From positions 3,713,001 to 3,777,000 of the forward strand of contig NZ_JAQNDO010000001.1 in NCBI RefSeq assembly GCF_028369105.1: a stretch of 64,000 bases of DNA, in the 5' to 3' direction. This stretch comes from Polyangium mundeleinium (GTDB lineage Bacteria; Myxococcota_A; Polyangia; Polyangiales; Polyangiaceae). Positions 41,329-49,669 of this stretch are shown here, in pieces. Numbering within the stretch: position 1 is the stretch's first letter; each line of letters starts with the position of its first letter. The notes beneath the pieces are model-generated. The model worked only from the letters and a program-made list of their open reading frames with translations. It did no database searches and had not been told where the DNA came from. The position numbers and the translations under genes are program-made.

Positions 41329-42261
41329 TCACCAGAAGACCGACTTCCGCTCCTTCAGCCCGCGGTTCAGCATCGACTGGATGGTCGCCTTCACGCGGAG
41401 GACCTTCTCCTCGATGATCGCGTCGTCGTCGTCGGGATCGCCGTCGAAGCGCATGGGCTCGCCGAACGAGAGCCTGTAGCGCGTGGGCAAGGGGAGGACC
41501 CCGCCGGGCACGAGGAGCTGCGGCAGGATCGGAAAGCTCGGCAAGTGCAGCGTCTTCGCCACGCGGTGGAGGTTGCCGAGCGAGACGTACTGCTCCTCGG
41601 CGCCGATGACGGCCACGGGCACGATCGGCGTGTTCGTCTCGAGCGCGAGGCGCATGAAGCCGAGCCCGAAGTCCGTGAGCTTGTAGCGCTCGGCGAACGT
41701 CTTCGTCACGCCACGCACGCCCTCGGGGAACACGAGGATCGCCTCGCCGAGCTCGAGCAGCCGCCGCGCGTTCTCGGGCACGCCGACGACCTGCCCGACG
41801 CGCGAGAAGAACGTCGAGACGAACGGCAACGTCTGCGACCACTTCTCCACCATGCTCCGCACGATGCGCGGCGGCTCCGCGTCGAGGAACATCGAGGCTG
41901 CGATGATCACGCCGTCCATCGGGATCTGCCCCGAGTGGTTCGCGATGAGGAGCACGCGCGACGCGGGCACACGCTCGATCCCGCTGACGATCGTGCGGAA
42001 GTAGAAACGGTGGAAGAACGCCGCGCCGCCGATGGCGTACTTCGCCCAGGAAGGATCGAGACCAAAAGGATCGACGCCGCCGCTGCCCAAGGGGATCGGC
42101 ACACGACGCAGGCGCTCTTCGAAGTCGCGGCCGAGCAGCTTGATGCCGAGCTCGTCGATTCCGTCTCGGGCGACGCTGAAGGCCGAGCGCGCGATCGGCA
42201 TCGCCTCGCGTGTCGTGAAGGTCGAGAGCCTGCCGAGGGTGCGCGCTGCTCCATCCAGCAT
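41329..42261 (-). CDS. PlsC-type phospholipid acyltransferase
   Basis: A 310-residue enzyme from ATG 42261 (a GTG at 42336 would add 25 residues). Acyltransferase block I NHSGQIPMD has the HxxxxxD catalytic pair; block III FPEGVRG and block IV VPVAVIGAEEQYV are present. The hydrophobic flank GGAAFFHRFYFRTIVSGIERV suggests membrane association. It probably acylates a lysophospholipid or related lipid. It is divergent from the SDR gene; a PlsC/SDR pair is also familiar in actinobacteria (the Rv0501/Rv0502 arrangement, from memory), so a shared lipid pathway is plausible. Confidence 0.85.
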   Translation of the reverse strand: MLDGAARTLGRLSTFTTREAMPIARSAFSVARDGIDELGIKLLGRDFEERLRRVPIPLGSGGVDPFGLDPSWAKYAIGGAAFFHRFYFRTIVSGIERVPASRVLLIANHSGQIPMDGVIIAASMFLDAEPPRIVRSMVEKWSQTLPFVSTFFSRVGQVVGVPENARRLLELGEAILVFPEGVRGVTKTFAERYKLTDFGLGFMRLALETNTPIVPVAVIGAEEQYVSLGNLHRVAKTLHLPSFPILPQLLVPGGVLPLPTRYRLSFGEPMRFDGDPDDDDAIIEEKVLRVKATIQSMLNRGLKERKSVFW

Positions 42262-42359
42262 GCATGCGAACGTAGCAAACCGAGAGCATCGCAGCACGGC
42301 GCGAAGTGCTTGACGTGACGTGCTCCCGAGCTTCACGGTGAGTGTTGGGGATCGGGGGG

Positions 42360-43412
42360 ATGCGTGTGACGAACGGGGGAGGCGAGGCGATGTTTGTCGC
42401 GCCGCGGCTCACGATGCGGCCGCCGCGCAGGGCGAGCGTGAGTGTGGAGGGGGACTCTTCGCGCGAGCCGAGCGTGGAGAGTGATCGTTCGCATTTGCCG
42501 GTGCTCATCACGGGCATCTGCGGACGGCTCGGGCGCAGGCTCGCTCGGCACCTGCACCGCGAGCGGCCGGTGATCGGCATCGATCGTCGATCGTTTGAAG
42601 ACAAACCAAAGGACATCGTCCACCATCAGGTCGACATCCGCCGCAAGAAGACGCAGGACGTCTTCCGCCACGAGCGCCTCGCCGCGGTCGTGCACCTCGG
42701 CGTCATGCACGATCCGCGCGTGGACCAGGCCGAGCACCACAGCTGGAACGTCGTCGGCCTGCAGCGTCTGCTCGAGTACGTCGCGCACTACGACGTCCCC
42801 AAGCTCGTCGTGCTCTCGAGCGCCAACGTCTACGGCCCTCGCCCGGACAACCCCCAGTTCCTCACGGAGGACGCGCCGCTGCTCGGCGGCGCCTCGTTCA
42901 GCGAGATCCGCGATCTCATCGAGGTCGACATGCTCGCGCAGTCGTTCTTCTGGAAGAGGCCGCGCACCGAGACCGTGATCCTCCGCCCGGTCCACATCCT
43001 CGGCGCCGTGCGAAACGCGCCTTCGAACTACCTGCGCCTGCCCGTCATCCCCACGCTGCTCGGCTTTGATCCGATGGTGCAGGTGATCCACCAGGACGAC
43101 GTCGTCAGCGCCATCGCCCGCGCGCTCATGCCCGGCGCGCGTGGCATCTACAACATCGCGGGCCCGCCGCCTTTGCCCTTGTCGCGCCTCGTCGGCATGA
43201 CCGGACGCACGCGCGTCGCCGTTCCCCACGGGATCGCGCAAGGCGTCGTCCGTAAGCTCTGGCAGTACCGGGCCACCTCGTTCCCCGCGCCTGAGATCGA
43301 TCACATCCGTTACGTGTGCATGGTCGACGACACGCGCGCGCGAACCGATCTTGGCTACGCGCACACGCACGACATCACGCAGACGGTGGCCGCGATCGAC
43401 GACGTCTTCTGA
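42360..43412 (+). CDS. Extended SDR (NAD-dependent epimerase-like) lacking the YxxxK motif
   Basis: About 350 residues from ATG 42360 (ATG 42390 possible). The nucleotide-binding TGICGRLGRRL is near residue 50 and VDI and VHLGVMHDPR follow. The SSANVYGPRP strand is conserved, but where YxxxK is expected the sequence is FSEIRDLIEVD, so the catalytic Tyr and Lys are absent. Later ILRPVHILG, IHQDDVVSAIARAL and YNIAGP match the extended-SDR substrate domain. It may bind NAD(P) or a nucleotide-sugar without catalysing epimerisation. Divergent from the acyltransferase gene, ~100 bp apart. Confidence 0.85.
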   Translation: MRVTNGGGEAMFVAPRLTMRPPRRASVSVEGDSSREPSVESDRSHLPVLITGICGRLGRRLARHLHRERPVIGIDRRSFEDKPKDIVHHQVDIRRKKTQDVFRHERLAAVVHLGVMHDPRVDQAEHHSWNVVGLQRLLEYVAHYDVPKLVVLSSANVYGPRPDNPQFLTEDAPLLGGASFSEIRDLIEVDMLAQSFFWKRPRTETVILRPVHILGAVRNAPSNYLRLPVIPTLLGFDPMVQVIHQDDVVSAIARALMPGARGIYNIAGPPPLPLSRLVGMTGRTRVAVPHGIAQGVVRKLWQYRATSFPAPEIDHIRYVCMVDDTRARTDLGYAHTHDITQTVAAIDDVF

Positions 43413-43489
43413 TGCGCCGCGGCTGCGCGCACGCTTCTGTCGTTCGTCCGGGTGTCACGCAGTGGTACGCTCGGCGTCCATCTCCCGCC

Positions 43490-46000
43490 ATGTCTCTGCT
43501 GCCCGCGCTCCTCGCGGTGACCACCCAGGCGGCCACGCCGCACCTCACCGCGACGCGCGTCTCCACGCCGCCGGTCCTCGACGGACGCCTCGACGAGCTC
43601 CCCTGGAAGCACGCCAAAGGCAGCGACGCCTTCACGCAGAAGCTCCCCACGCCCGGCGAGAAGCCGCGCTACCGCACGCTCGTGCGCGTCGTGTACGACG
43701 ACGAGGCCGTCTACGTCGGCATCGACTGCGAGCAGACGAACGACGAGATCATCGCGCGCCTCACGCGGCGTGACAGGCAAGTCGAGGCCGACGCCGTCAC
43801 GGTCACGCTCGACACGCGCGGCGACGGCAGGAGCGCGCTCGAGTTCGAGGTCAACGCGGCCGGTGTCCTCTCCGACGCGCTCCGCTTCAACGACACCGAG
43901 CTCTCGCGCGAGTGGGACGAGATCTGGGACGCGCGCACCACGCGCACGGCGCACGGATGGTCGGCCGAGTTCAAGATCCCGCTCCGCATCCTGCGCTTTC
44001 GTGATCTGCCCTCGCAGAGCTTTGGCCTCCAGGTGCGGCGCCGTGTGTCGATGCTGCAGGAGGTCGACGAGTGGACGTTCATCCCTCGCGACGCGGGCGG
44101 CGAGGTGTCGCGGTACGGCAAGCTCGACGGCCTCTCCGGCCTCCGGCCCAAGGCCTCGCTCGAACTGCGCCCTTTCGTCGTGGGCGCCCTCCGCTACAGC
44201 GAGAGCGAGGCCGAGATCCGCGGCGCGAGCGTCTTCCCCGCGGGCTCGGCGGGGCTCGATCTCAAGTGGCATCCTTCGCAGAGCCTCACGCTCGACGCCA
44301 CGATCTTCCCGGACTTTGGCCAGGTCGAGGCCGATCAGGTCATCCTCAACCTCAGCAACTTCGAGCAGTTTTTCCCGGAGCGCAGGCCGTTTTTCCTGGA
44401 GGGCTCGGACAACCTCGCGACGCCCTTCAAGCTCGTCTACACGCGCAGGCTCGGCCGCGCGCCGGGCATGCCGGCCGTGCGGGACGACGAGGAGACCGTG
44501 GGATCGTCGGCCCCGGCCACGGTGTACGCCGCGGCGAAGCTCTCGGGCGAGCTCGTGGAGGGCGTGTCGGCGTTCGAACTGCTCGGCGTCACCGCGCCCG
44601 TCCTCGTGAACGTGAAGCGCGCCGATGGCAGCTTCGCCTCGCGTGTCGCCGAGCCCCTCGCCGCGTTCAAGGTCCTCCGTCTCCGCAAGGACTTCGGCCC
44701 TCGCGCCTCGCTCGGCTTCATGGCCACCGCGAAGAGCCGCTTCGAAACACCGTCCGTGTACCCCACCGTCGAGGCCGCTCCCGGCAGCGGCCGCCAGCGC
44801 GTGCTTTGCCCGAAGGAACAGATCGTCGCGCACGGTGCGCGTTGCTTCCACGACGCCTACGTCGCAGGTGTCGACGGCCGCTGGCGTTCGCCGGGCGGCG
44901 AGTACGTGATCAGCGGACAAGCCGTCGCCTCGCTCGTGCACGACGGCCCGCCGCGCACGTTGCCCGATGGCACCGTCCTCTCCTCCGGCGACATCGGCCC
45001 TGCGGTGCAGGCGCGTGTCGCGAAGGAGGGCGGCAAGCACTGGACCTTCAACGCCGAGTACGCCGGGTATGGCCGCAAGGTCGACTACAACGATGTCGGC
45101 TACATGCAGCGGCAGAACCTCCACGCGTTCACCGCGTCCGTCGGCTACCGGACGCTCGATCCGTGGTGGGTGACGCTCGAAACGGAGACGACCATCGACG
45201 TGGTCGAGCGCGACACGCTCGACTGGCTCACGCAGGAGCGCATGCTCCTGCTCGGCAACTACACGCGCTGGGCGAACTTCTGGGAGAGCTTCGTCGGGAT
45301 CCACGCCAAACCCTCGCGGTACGACGACCGCGAGGTCGGTGACGGCACGGCGCTCGAACGCGCGCCCCTCTTCGGCGGCGAGCTCTGGATCGCGACCGAC
45401 GGCCGGCGTGTCGTCAACGGCGAGGCGTGGGTGATGGTGCAGGGCATCGAGACCGGCCTCAACGTGGAGGCCGACGGCCGTTTGTCCGTGCGTATCCTGC
45501 CGCAGCTCGATCTCGATCTGATCCCGACCTTCCTCTACACGCACGGCGAGCCGCGGTACGTCACGACGATCGGAGCAGGCCACGTCTTCGGCCGGCTGCG
45601 GGCGCAGAGCCTCGGGCTCACGATGCGCGCGACGTACACGTTCTCGCCGCGTCTCTCGCTCCAGGCCTACGCGCAAGCCTTCCTCGAAGCGCAGAGCTTC
45701 GACGGCTTCACGCTCTCGAAGGCGCGCGGAGCGGGCCGTGTCGCGCGCCTCGCAGAGCTTTCGCCTTTCGGAGCGCCGCTCGACGACGATCCAGACTGGG
45801 AGGGCGGCTCGATCAACGCAAACATCGTCCTGCGCTGGGAGTACCGGCTCGGCTCGACGTTGTTCCTCGTCTACACGCACGCCCAAGGCGACGGACGCGC
45901 GCCCCTCGCCCGTCGCGGCGCCGGCTTCGACTTCGGATGGCTCGGCCCGCGCGCCTCCGAAGAAACGTTGCTGGCCAAACTATCGTACTGGTGGGGCTAG
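43490..46000 (+). CDS. CBM9-like plus DUF5916 outer-membrane-type protein
   Basis: An 836-residue protein from ATG 43490. A short hydrophobic start (LLPALLAVTTQAA) may be a signal peptide. Residues ~25-185 are a CBM9-like beta domain (PPVLDGRLDELPW, VYVGIDCEQTND, EWDEIWDART). The rest is the DUF5916 region, rich in alternating beta strands (LKWHPSQSLTLDATIFPDFGQVEADQ, FFPERRPFFLEGSDNL, LGLTMRATYTFSPRLSLQAYAQAF) and ending AKLSYWWG, an aromatic C-terminus typical of outer-membrane barrels. Likely an outer-membrane protein for a carbohydrate or other ligand; no TonB box is evident. Confidence 0.85.
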   Translation: MSLLPALLAVTTQAATPHLTATRVSTPPVLDGRLDELPWKHAKGSDAFTQKLPTPGEKPRYRTLVRVVYDDEAVYVGIDCEQTNDEIIARLTRRDRQVEADAVTVTLDTRGDGRSALEFEVNAAGVLSDALRFNDTELSREWDEIWDARTTRTAHGWSAEFKIPLRILRFRDLPSQSFGLQVRRRVSMLQEVDEWTFIPRDAGGEVSRYGKLDGLSGLRPKASLELRPFVVGALRYSESEAEIRGASVFPAGSAGLDLKWHPSQSLTLDATIFPDFGQVEADQVILNLSNFEQFFPERRPFFLEGSDNLATPFKLVYTRRLGRAPGMPAVRDDEETVGSSAPATVYAAAKLSGELVEGVSAFELLGVTAPVLVNVKRADGSFASRVAEPLAAFKVLRLRKDFGPRASLGFMATAKSRFETPSVYPTVEAAPGSGRQRVLCPKEQIVAHGARCFHDAYVAGVDGRWRSPGGEYVISGQAVASLVHDGPPRTLPDGTVLSSGDIGPAVQARVAKEGGKHWTFNAEYAGYGRKVDYNDVGYMQRQNLHAFTASVGYRTLDPWWVTLETETTIDVVERDTLDWLTQERMLLLGNYTRWANFWESFVGIHAKPSRYDDREVGDGTALERAPLFGGELWIATDGRRVVNGEAWVMVQGIETGLNVEADGRLSVRILPQLDLDLIPTFLYTHGEPRYVTTIGAGHVFGRLRAQSLGLTMRATYTFSPRLSLQAYAQAFLEAQSFDGFTLSKARGAGRVARLAELSPFGAPLDDDPDWEGGSINANIVLRWEYRLGSTLFLVYTHAQGDGRAPLARRGAGFDFGWLGPRASEETLLAKLSYWWG

Positions 46001-46011
46001 CTTCCACAGGC

Positions 46012-46312
46012 GCCCCGCACCCGGGGCGCTGCCCCGGTCCCCGCGGGGGGCTGTCCGCCCCCTCGACCCCGGACCAGCCAGGGGCTGGACCCAAACTCGA
46101 TGAACTGCGCTCCGCGCAGTTCATCGAACAGGCCCGGTCAAGACCAGCAGCGACGTTGCCAACCAAGACAGCCGCGCTGCTGGTTCGACTGGCAACCCGG
46201 CTTCTTCGTCGGCCTGTTTGAAAAACTGCGCGGAGCGCAGTTTTTCAACCCTGGGTCCAGCCCCTGGCTGGTCCGGGTGCAGGGGCGGACAGCCCCTGCT
46301 GGGGCCTGGGGC
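46012..46312. repeat. Large imperfect inverted-repeat element between convergent genes
   Basis: Left arm ~46031-46127 and right arm ~46217-46312 are imperfect reverse complements over ~95 bp; the best core is GGACCAGCCAGGGGCTGGAC-like sequence in both. Each arm carries its own hairpin: GAACTGCG/CGCAGTTC at 46102-46122 and AAAAACTGCG/CGCAGTTTTT at 46220-46244. The ~90-bp centre is also partly symmetrical (GACCAGCAGCG against CGCTGCTGGTTC). It fills the gap between the DUF5916 and lipoprotein genes and ends 9 bp before the latter's tandem repeat. It may be a MITE-like mobile unit and/or a strong bidirectional terminator. No transposase is encoded. Confidence 0.85.
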
Positions 46313-46349
46313 AACGCCCCAGCGCAACGCCCCAGCGCAACGCCCCAGC
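46311..46349. repeat. Three tandem copies of a 13-bp unit
   Basis: GCAACGCCCCAGC repeated exactly three times, then a diverged GCTACG. It sits at the right edge of the inverted-repeat element. Confidence 0.93.
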
Positions 46350-46357
46350 GCTACGTC

Positions 46358-47938
46358 TCAGAGCGCCGTGCAGGCTGTGGGCGTTGGGTTCGCCTTGCAG
46401 TAGGCCGCGTCCTTCGGTGCGCCCACGATGAGCATCGCGTCTTGCGACACGAGCCGCGGGCGTGCGTTTGTCACGGCCTTGCAGGTCTTGCCGTCGGACG
46501 TCTGCGGCTCGGCCAGCGCGCACACGCCGGCCTCGTTCGGCACGCTCCACGCCTGCCCCGTCGGATAGACGAGGTTCATCGAGTACTGCCCTTCTGGCAG
46601 GCAGCCGTAGACGATGTCGAATGGGCGGCCGAAGCGCGCCGCGAGGCCCTGCTTCAAGGCCTCCTCGTCGGCGATGATCGCCGCCCCGTCTGCGGCCGTC
46701 TTGCGGCTCAGGACGAACACGCCCTTCTTCGACGGATCGACTGGATCGATGCACAACGCGGCCGGCCGCACCGCGACCGTCACCTCGGGCTCGAACGACT
46801 GGAACGGGGGCACCGGGTTCATCGGATCCGGCATCGCGGGCGGCAGCTTCGTCGACGTGAGCAGGAGGTTCTTGAGGAGCGTCAGGCCTTGCATGATCAC
46901 GCGCGGCCGCGACTGCGTCTCGATGCGCTTGTCGTTCGCGAGCCGCGGCGCGTTGATCTTCGAGAAGACCGAGCTCGGGTAGAGCTGCGGAATGCCCGCC
47001 GACTCGACCACGTGATCCTCGTGGGTGAGCTGGCCGTCGCCGTTCACGTCCTCGAGCGCCATGTAGAGCGTCGCCGCCGGGTCCTTCACGGGCAGGAAAA
47101 ACGGCGTGAGCGCGGCTGCGTCGATCTCGGCATCCGCCACGCCGGCCGAGAACGTGATGCGGATGAACGACGTGTCCTTTGGCGGGAACGTCTCGAACTC
47201 GAAGTCCGATGGCACCACGACCTTGCGTGGATCCGTGTTGCCCGCGACGCTGTCGTCCACGGCCGACGGGTAAAACACGGGTCGTTCGAGCGGGAGCACC
47301 TGCCCGAGCGTCACGCCCACGCCGGGCACATGCACGCCGACGGCCGGGATCACGAAGTTGCCCTTCCCGTCGGGCTCGCCGACGTTGACCTCCGTGTACC
47401 GCGGCGCCGCGCCCATGAGCACCTCGGCGGCGTTGTCGATTGCGCCGCCGCCCACGTCGCCCGCCGTCGGCAGGTTCGAGATGGAGAAGGCCGGGTTGAA
47501 GTCGCCGTCGCGATCGTAAAACCCGCGGAACTGGTACGTCCCCCCGCTCAGCGGCGCGATCGTCCACGTCCCGCTCGCGGTGATGTTTGGCGCCGAGGCA
47601 TCGGGGCAGCGGAGCTTGCCGTCCTTGTCGAAGACGAGCTTGTCGCGGACGCTCGCGAAGAGCACGTCGGCCGGGATCGCGTCGAGGCTCGCGGCGCCGG
47701 TGCCGAGGCCCGAAGGCGGTGGCAGGAGCCGCTTGTCGAACGCGAGTACGAGGGCCGCGCCGACGACCTTGCCGTTCTCCGTGCACGGCGGCGGGCCCGT
47801 GTAGGTCAGCGTTCCTTCGACGACGCCCGCCGGACCGCTGAACCCGGGGATATCCGGGACGAAGGTGTCGGGGTCACCGCACCCGGCGGCGAGCGCGAGG
47901 AGCAGGGCAGGGAAGGGAAGCGCGAGGGAGCGGCGCAT
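46358..47938 (-). CDS. Secreted lipoprotein of unknown function
   Basis: A 526-residue lipoprotein from ATG 47938. The signal peptide LALPFPALLLALAAGC gives lipidated Cys20. The mature part is mostly beta with Gly/Pro turns: GVVEGTLTYTGPPPC, GTYQFRGFYDRDGDFNPAF, VNGDGQLTHEDHVVE (calcium-binding EF-like loop). It carries about eight Cys and no catalytic signature. The gene overlaps the end of the inverted-repeat element only in its 3' flank. Neighbouring genes do not suggest a pathway. Confidence 0.8.
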   Translation of the reverse strand: MRRSLALPFPALLLALAAGCGDPDTFVPDIPGFSGPAGVVEGTLTYTGPPPCTENGKVVGAALVLAFDKRLLPPPSGLGTGAASLDAIPADVLFASVRDKLVFDKDGKLRCPDASAPNITASGTWTIAPLSGGTYQFRGFYDRDGDFNPAFSISNLPTAGDVGGGAIDNAAEVLMGAAPRYTEVNVGEPDGKGNFVIPAVGVHVPGVGVTLGQVLPLERPVFYPSAVDDSVAGNTDPRKVVVPSDFEFETFPPKDTSFIRITFSAGVADAEIDAAALTPFFLPVKDPAATLYMALEDVNGDGQLTHEDHVVESAGIPQLYPSSVFSKINAPRLANDKRIETQSRPRVIMQGLTLLKNLLLTSTKLPPAMPDPMNPVPPFQSFEPEVTVAVRPAALCIDPVDPSKKGVFVLSRKTAADGAAIIADEEALKQGLAARFGRPFDIVYGCLPEGQYSMNLVYPTGQAWSVPNEAGVCALAEPQTSDGKTCKAVTNARPRLVSQDAMLIVGAPKDAAYCKANPTPTACTAL

Positions 47939-48002
47939 CCAGGATAGGGGACCTCATCGACGCACGGCCGTCAAGCTGCGGCCCGTTTGTCGCTCGCGGC
48001 GG

Positions 48003-48233
48003 TCAGCCGGCCGCGCGCTTCGACATGGCGTCGAGCACCTCCTGGAGCTCTGGGAACCGACCTGCCGACTGCTTCGAGAAGATCAGCTCGCCGTCGACGA
48101 TCACGTCGAACTGACTGGGCTTTCCGATCTCGAGCTTGCTGTCGACGTCGAACGCATCCTTGATGGCGGCCGCGAAACTCACGGCCCGGGGCTTGTAGTT
48201 TCAGACGTGGCAGTACTTGATCACGACGTTCAT
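48003..48233 (-). CDS. SelW/Rdx-family selenoprotein with CxxU redox motif (TGA at 48203-48201 = Sec)
   Basis: A 76-residue protein if TGA at codon 11 is read as selenocysteine. ATG 48233 follows AGGAGG at ideal spacing. The N-terminus MNVVIKYCHV carries Cys8, then Sec11 (CHVU), followed by NYKPRAVSFAAAIKDAF, LEIGKPSQFDVIVDGELIF and SKQSAGRFPELQEVLDAM: the SelW pattern of a thioredoxin-like fold with CxxU, NYxPRA, FxVxVDG and SKxxxGRFP, all in order. The frame stays open for 65 codons after the TGA and shows family similarity only after it, so simple termination is unlikely. A SECIS-like hairpin follows. It lies 59 bp after an exported protein gene on the same strand. The expected role is a redox/GSH-linked selenoenzyme; a Sec machinery (selA-D) must exist elsewhere in the genome. 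Confidence 0.88.
48168..48186 (-). promoter_or_regulatory. Candidate bacterial SECIS element
   Basis: On the minus strand GGCCGTG AGTTT CGCGGCC folds into a 7-bp stem with a 5-nt loop. The loop has G as its second base, 23 nt after the TGA. Bacterial SECIS elements typically place such a G within about 16-37 nt. The element lies inside the coding sequence, as is usual in bacteria. Confidence 0.7.
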
Positions 48234-48292
48234 GGACGCCTCCTCGGACGTCCATGGATGCCGGCGCGGCCGAGCGCAAGGGGCGAGGCGCT

Positions 48293-49669
48293 TCACGCCG
48301 AGGGGCGTTCGTCCCGCGCGAGCCAGAGAGCGAGGGCGACCGTGAACGCGAGGGCCGCGGCGGCCGCGACGGCGTTCCGCGTGCGCTTCGAGCGTGCACG
48401 TGCGCGGGGCTTCTCGCGTGGGCTCGCCGCCACGGGACGCACCTCGGGCTTTCCCGTGGGGGCCGAGAGCGTGCCGGGCGCGCCGTCTGCGGGCAGATCC
48501 TCGCGATCGAAGAGCGCGTCCTCGGCGAGCGCGCGTCGCACGTCCCGGTCGAGCCAGTGCGAGATCCACAGGCGTCTTCCTTCCGGCAGGCCCATCACGC
48601 GGCGGAGCTCGGGCGTCATGGCGCGCGCCACGTCCTCCGGTTTCGCCTCGAAATCGTGCAGGAGGCGCGCCGACGCGGGCGGATCTTTCCAGACATACCG
48701 CGAGGGCCCGACGAGCACGAGGTGCGTGCGGCGCGCGGGCGTGCGCGGCGGCTTGAACGCGAGATCCGCGGAGAACTTCCAGCCCTCGTCCGTCCGCGGG
48801 AACTGCCGTGCGCGCAGGATCTTCACGACACACGTCGCGAGCTCGCGTGTCGCCTCGTCGCCCTTCTCGCCTGGTGATCGCAGCGACGCCGTGTCGCCCT
48901 TCGGCCGGATCGAAGCCTCGATCGTCACCTTCGTCGCCTCGCCGGGGCGGCGCTCCAGGAACGCCTCGTAGCAGTCGAGCAAGGGACCCACGCGCGCCCG
49001 CAGCACACGCGCGATCGCCTCGCCGCTCGGCGCGACGGCCTTCGGTTCGGCGCGCACCGACTCCACCACGAGCGGGATCGCCGCGCCTTCCTGTGCTTCG
49101 TCCGCAGGCGGCTCCGCGCGCGGCGGCTCGCGGCGCGCGAGGATCACGCGCGGCGACGCGAACGAGACATGCACGGCCGGCGTCATGATCTCGAGCCAGC
49201 CTCCCGGCGGCGTGACCACGTCGAGCACGGCGAACGAAAAGTTCCGATCGACGTAGCTCTTCGTCCACGCCGCGTCGAAGGGCTGTTCGCCCGCGGAGGG
49301 GGCGACGACGAAGCCCGAGAGCGTCGATCGATCCAGCACCCACGCCGCAGGAGGCGCCGGCGCGCGGCCGCGGGTGCGTCGCTCGTGCGGCTCGACGAGC
49401 GTGTGCACGAGCGCCGCGAGATCGAGCTTGGGCAGCGGCTCGATCGTCGGCGTGCTCGGCGTCGGCAGGCCGACGAGCACGCGCGGCGCGGCGGGCGCGA
49501 GGCGCGCGGCGAAGAGCACGTGTTCACGCCCGCTCGCCTCGTCGTGGCTGACGATCAGGTAGTCCTCGTGCACCACCGGGGACGGCGTCGCACCGCCCAC
49601 GGCCACGGCGCCCGCCGGGGACACGAGCGCCACGATCGAGAGCGCGACGAGCGGGCCGAGCGCCTTCAT
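48293..49669 (-). CDS. Exported protein with TonB/AgmX-like domain and C-terminal membrane anchor
   Basis: A 458-residue protein from ATG 49669, overlapping the acyltransferase stop (ATGA). A signal peptide (LVALSIVALVSPAGAVAVGG) begins it. The N-terminal ~220 residues show a DUF2330-like pattern (EDYLIVSHDEASGREHVLFAARL, YVDRNFSFAVLDVVTPPGG). A middle ~90-residue beta domain (CYEAFLERRPGE, VTIEASIRPKG) recalls AgmX/TonB C-terminal modules. The end has a basic segment and one membrane helix (AVAAAAALAFTVALALWLA). It is exported with its C-terminus anchored. The role is unknown; the downstream selenoprotein may share its transcript. Confidence 0.75.
   Translation of the reverse strand: MKALGPLVALSIVALVSPAGAVAVGGATPSPVVHEDYLIVSHDEASGREHVLFAARLAPAAPRVLVGLPTPSTPTIEPLPKLDLAALVHTLVEPHERRTRGRAPAPPAAWVLDRSTLSGFVVAPSAGEQPFDAAWTKSYVDRNFSFAVLDVVTPPGGWLEIMTPAVHVSFASPRVILARREPPRAEPPADEAQEGAAIPLVVESVRAEPKAVAPSGEAIARVLRARVGPLLDCYEAFLERRPGEATKVTIEASIRPKGDTASLRSPGEKGDEATRELATCVVKILRARQFPRTDEGWKFSADLAFKPPRTPARRTHLVLVGPSRYVWKDPPASARLLHDFEAKPEDVARAMTPELRRVMGLPEGRRLWISHWLDRDVRRALAEDALFDREDLPADGAPGTLSAPTGKPEVRPVAASPREKPRARARSKRTRNAVAAAAALAFTVALALWLARDERPSA

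Noticed and set aside
45813-46327. Short frames over the inverted-repeat element
   Set aside because: They only read the palindromic arms (phrases like LGPAPGWSG on both strands); typical false ORFs over repeats.
48201-49343. 380-codon minus frame ending at the TGA of the selenoprotein
   Set aside because: Upstream part is out-of-frame reading of the neighbouring gene; only its last 10 codons (ATG 48233 to the TGA) belong to the selenoprotein.
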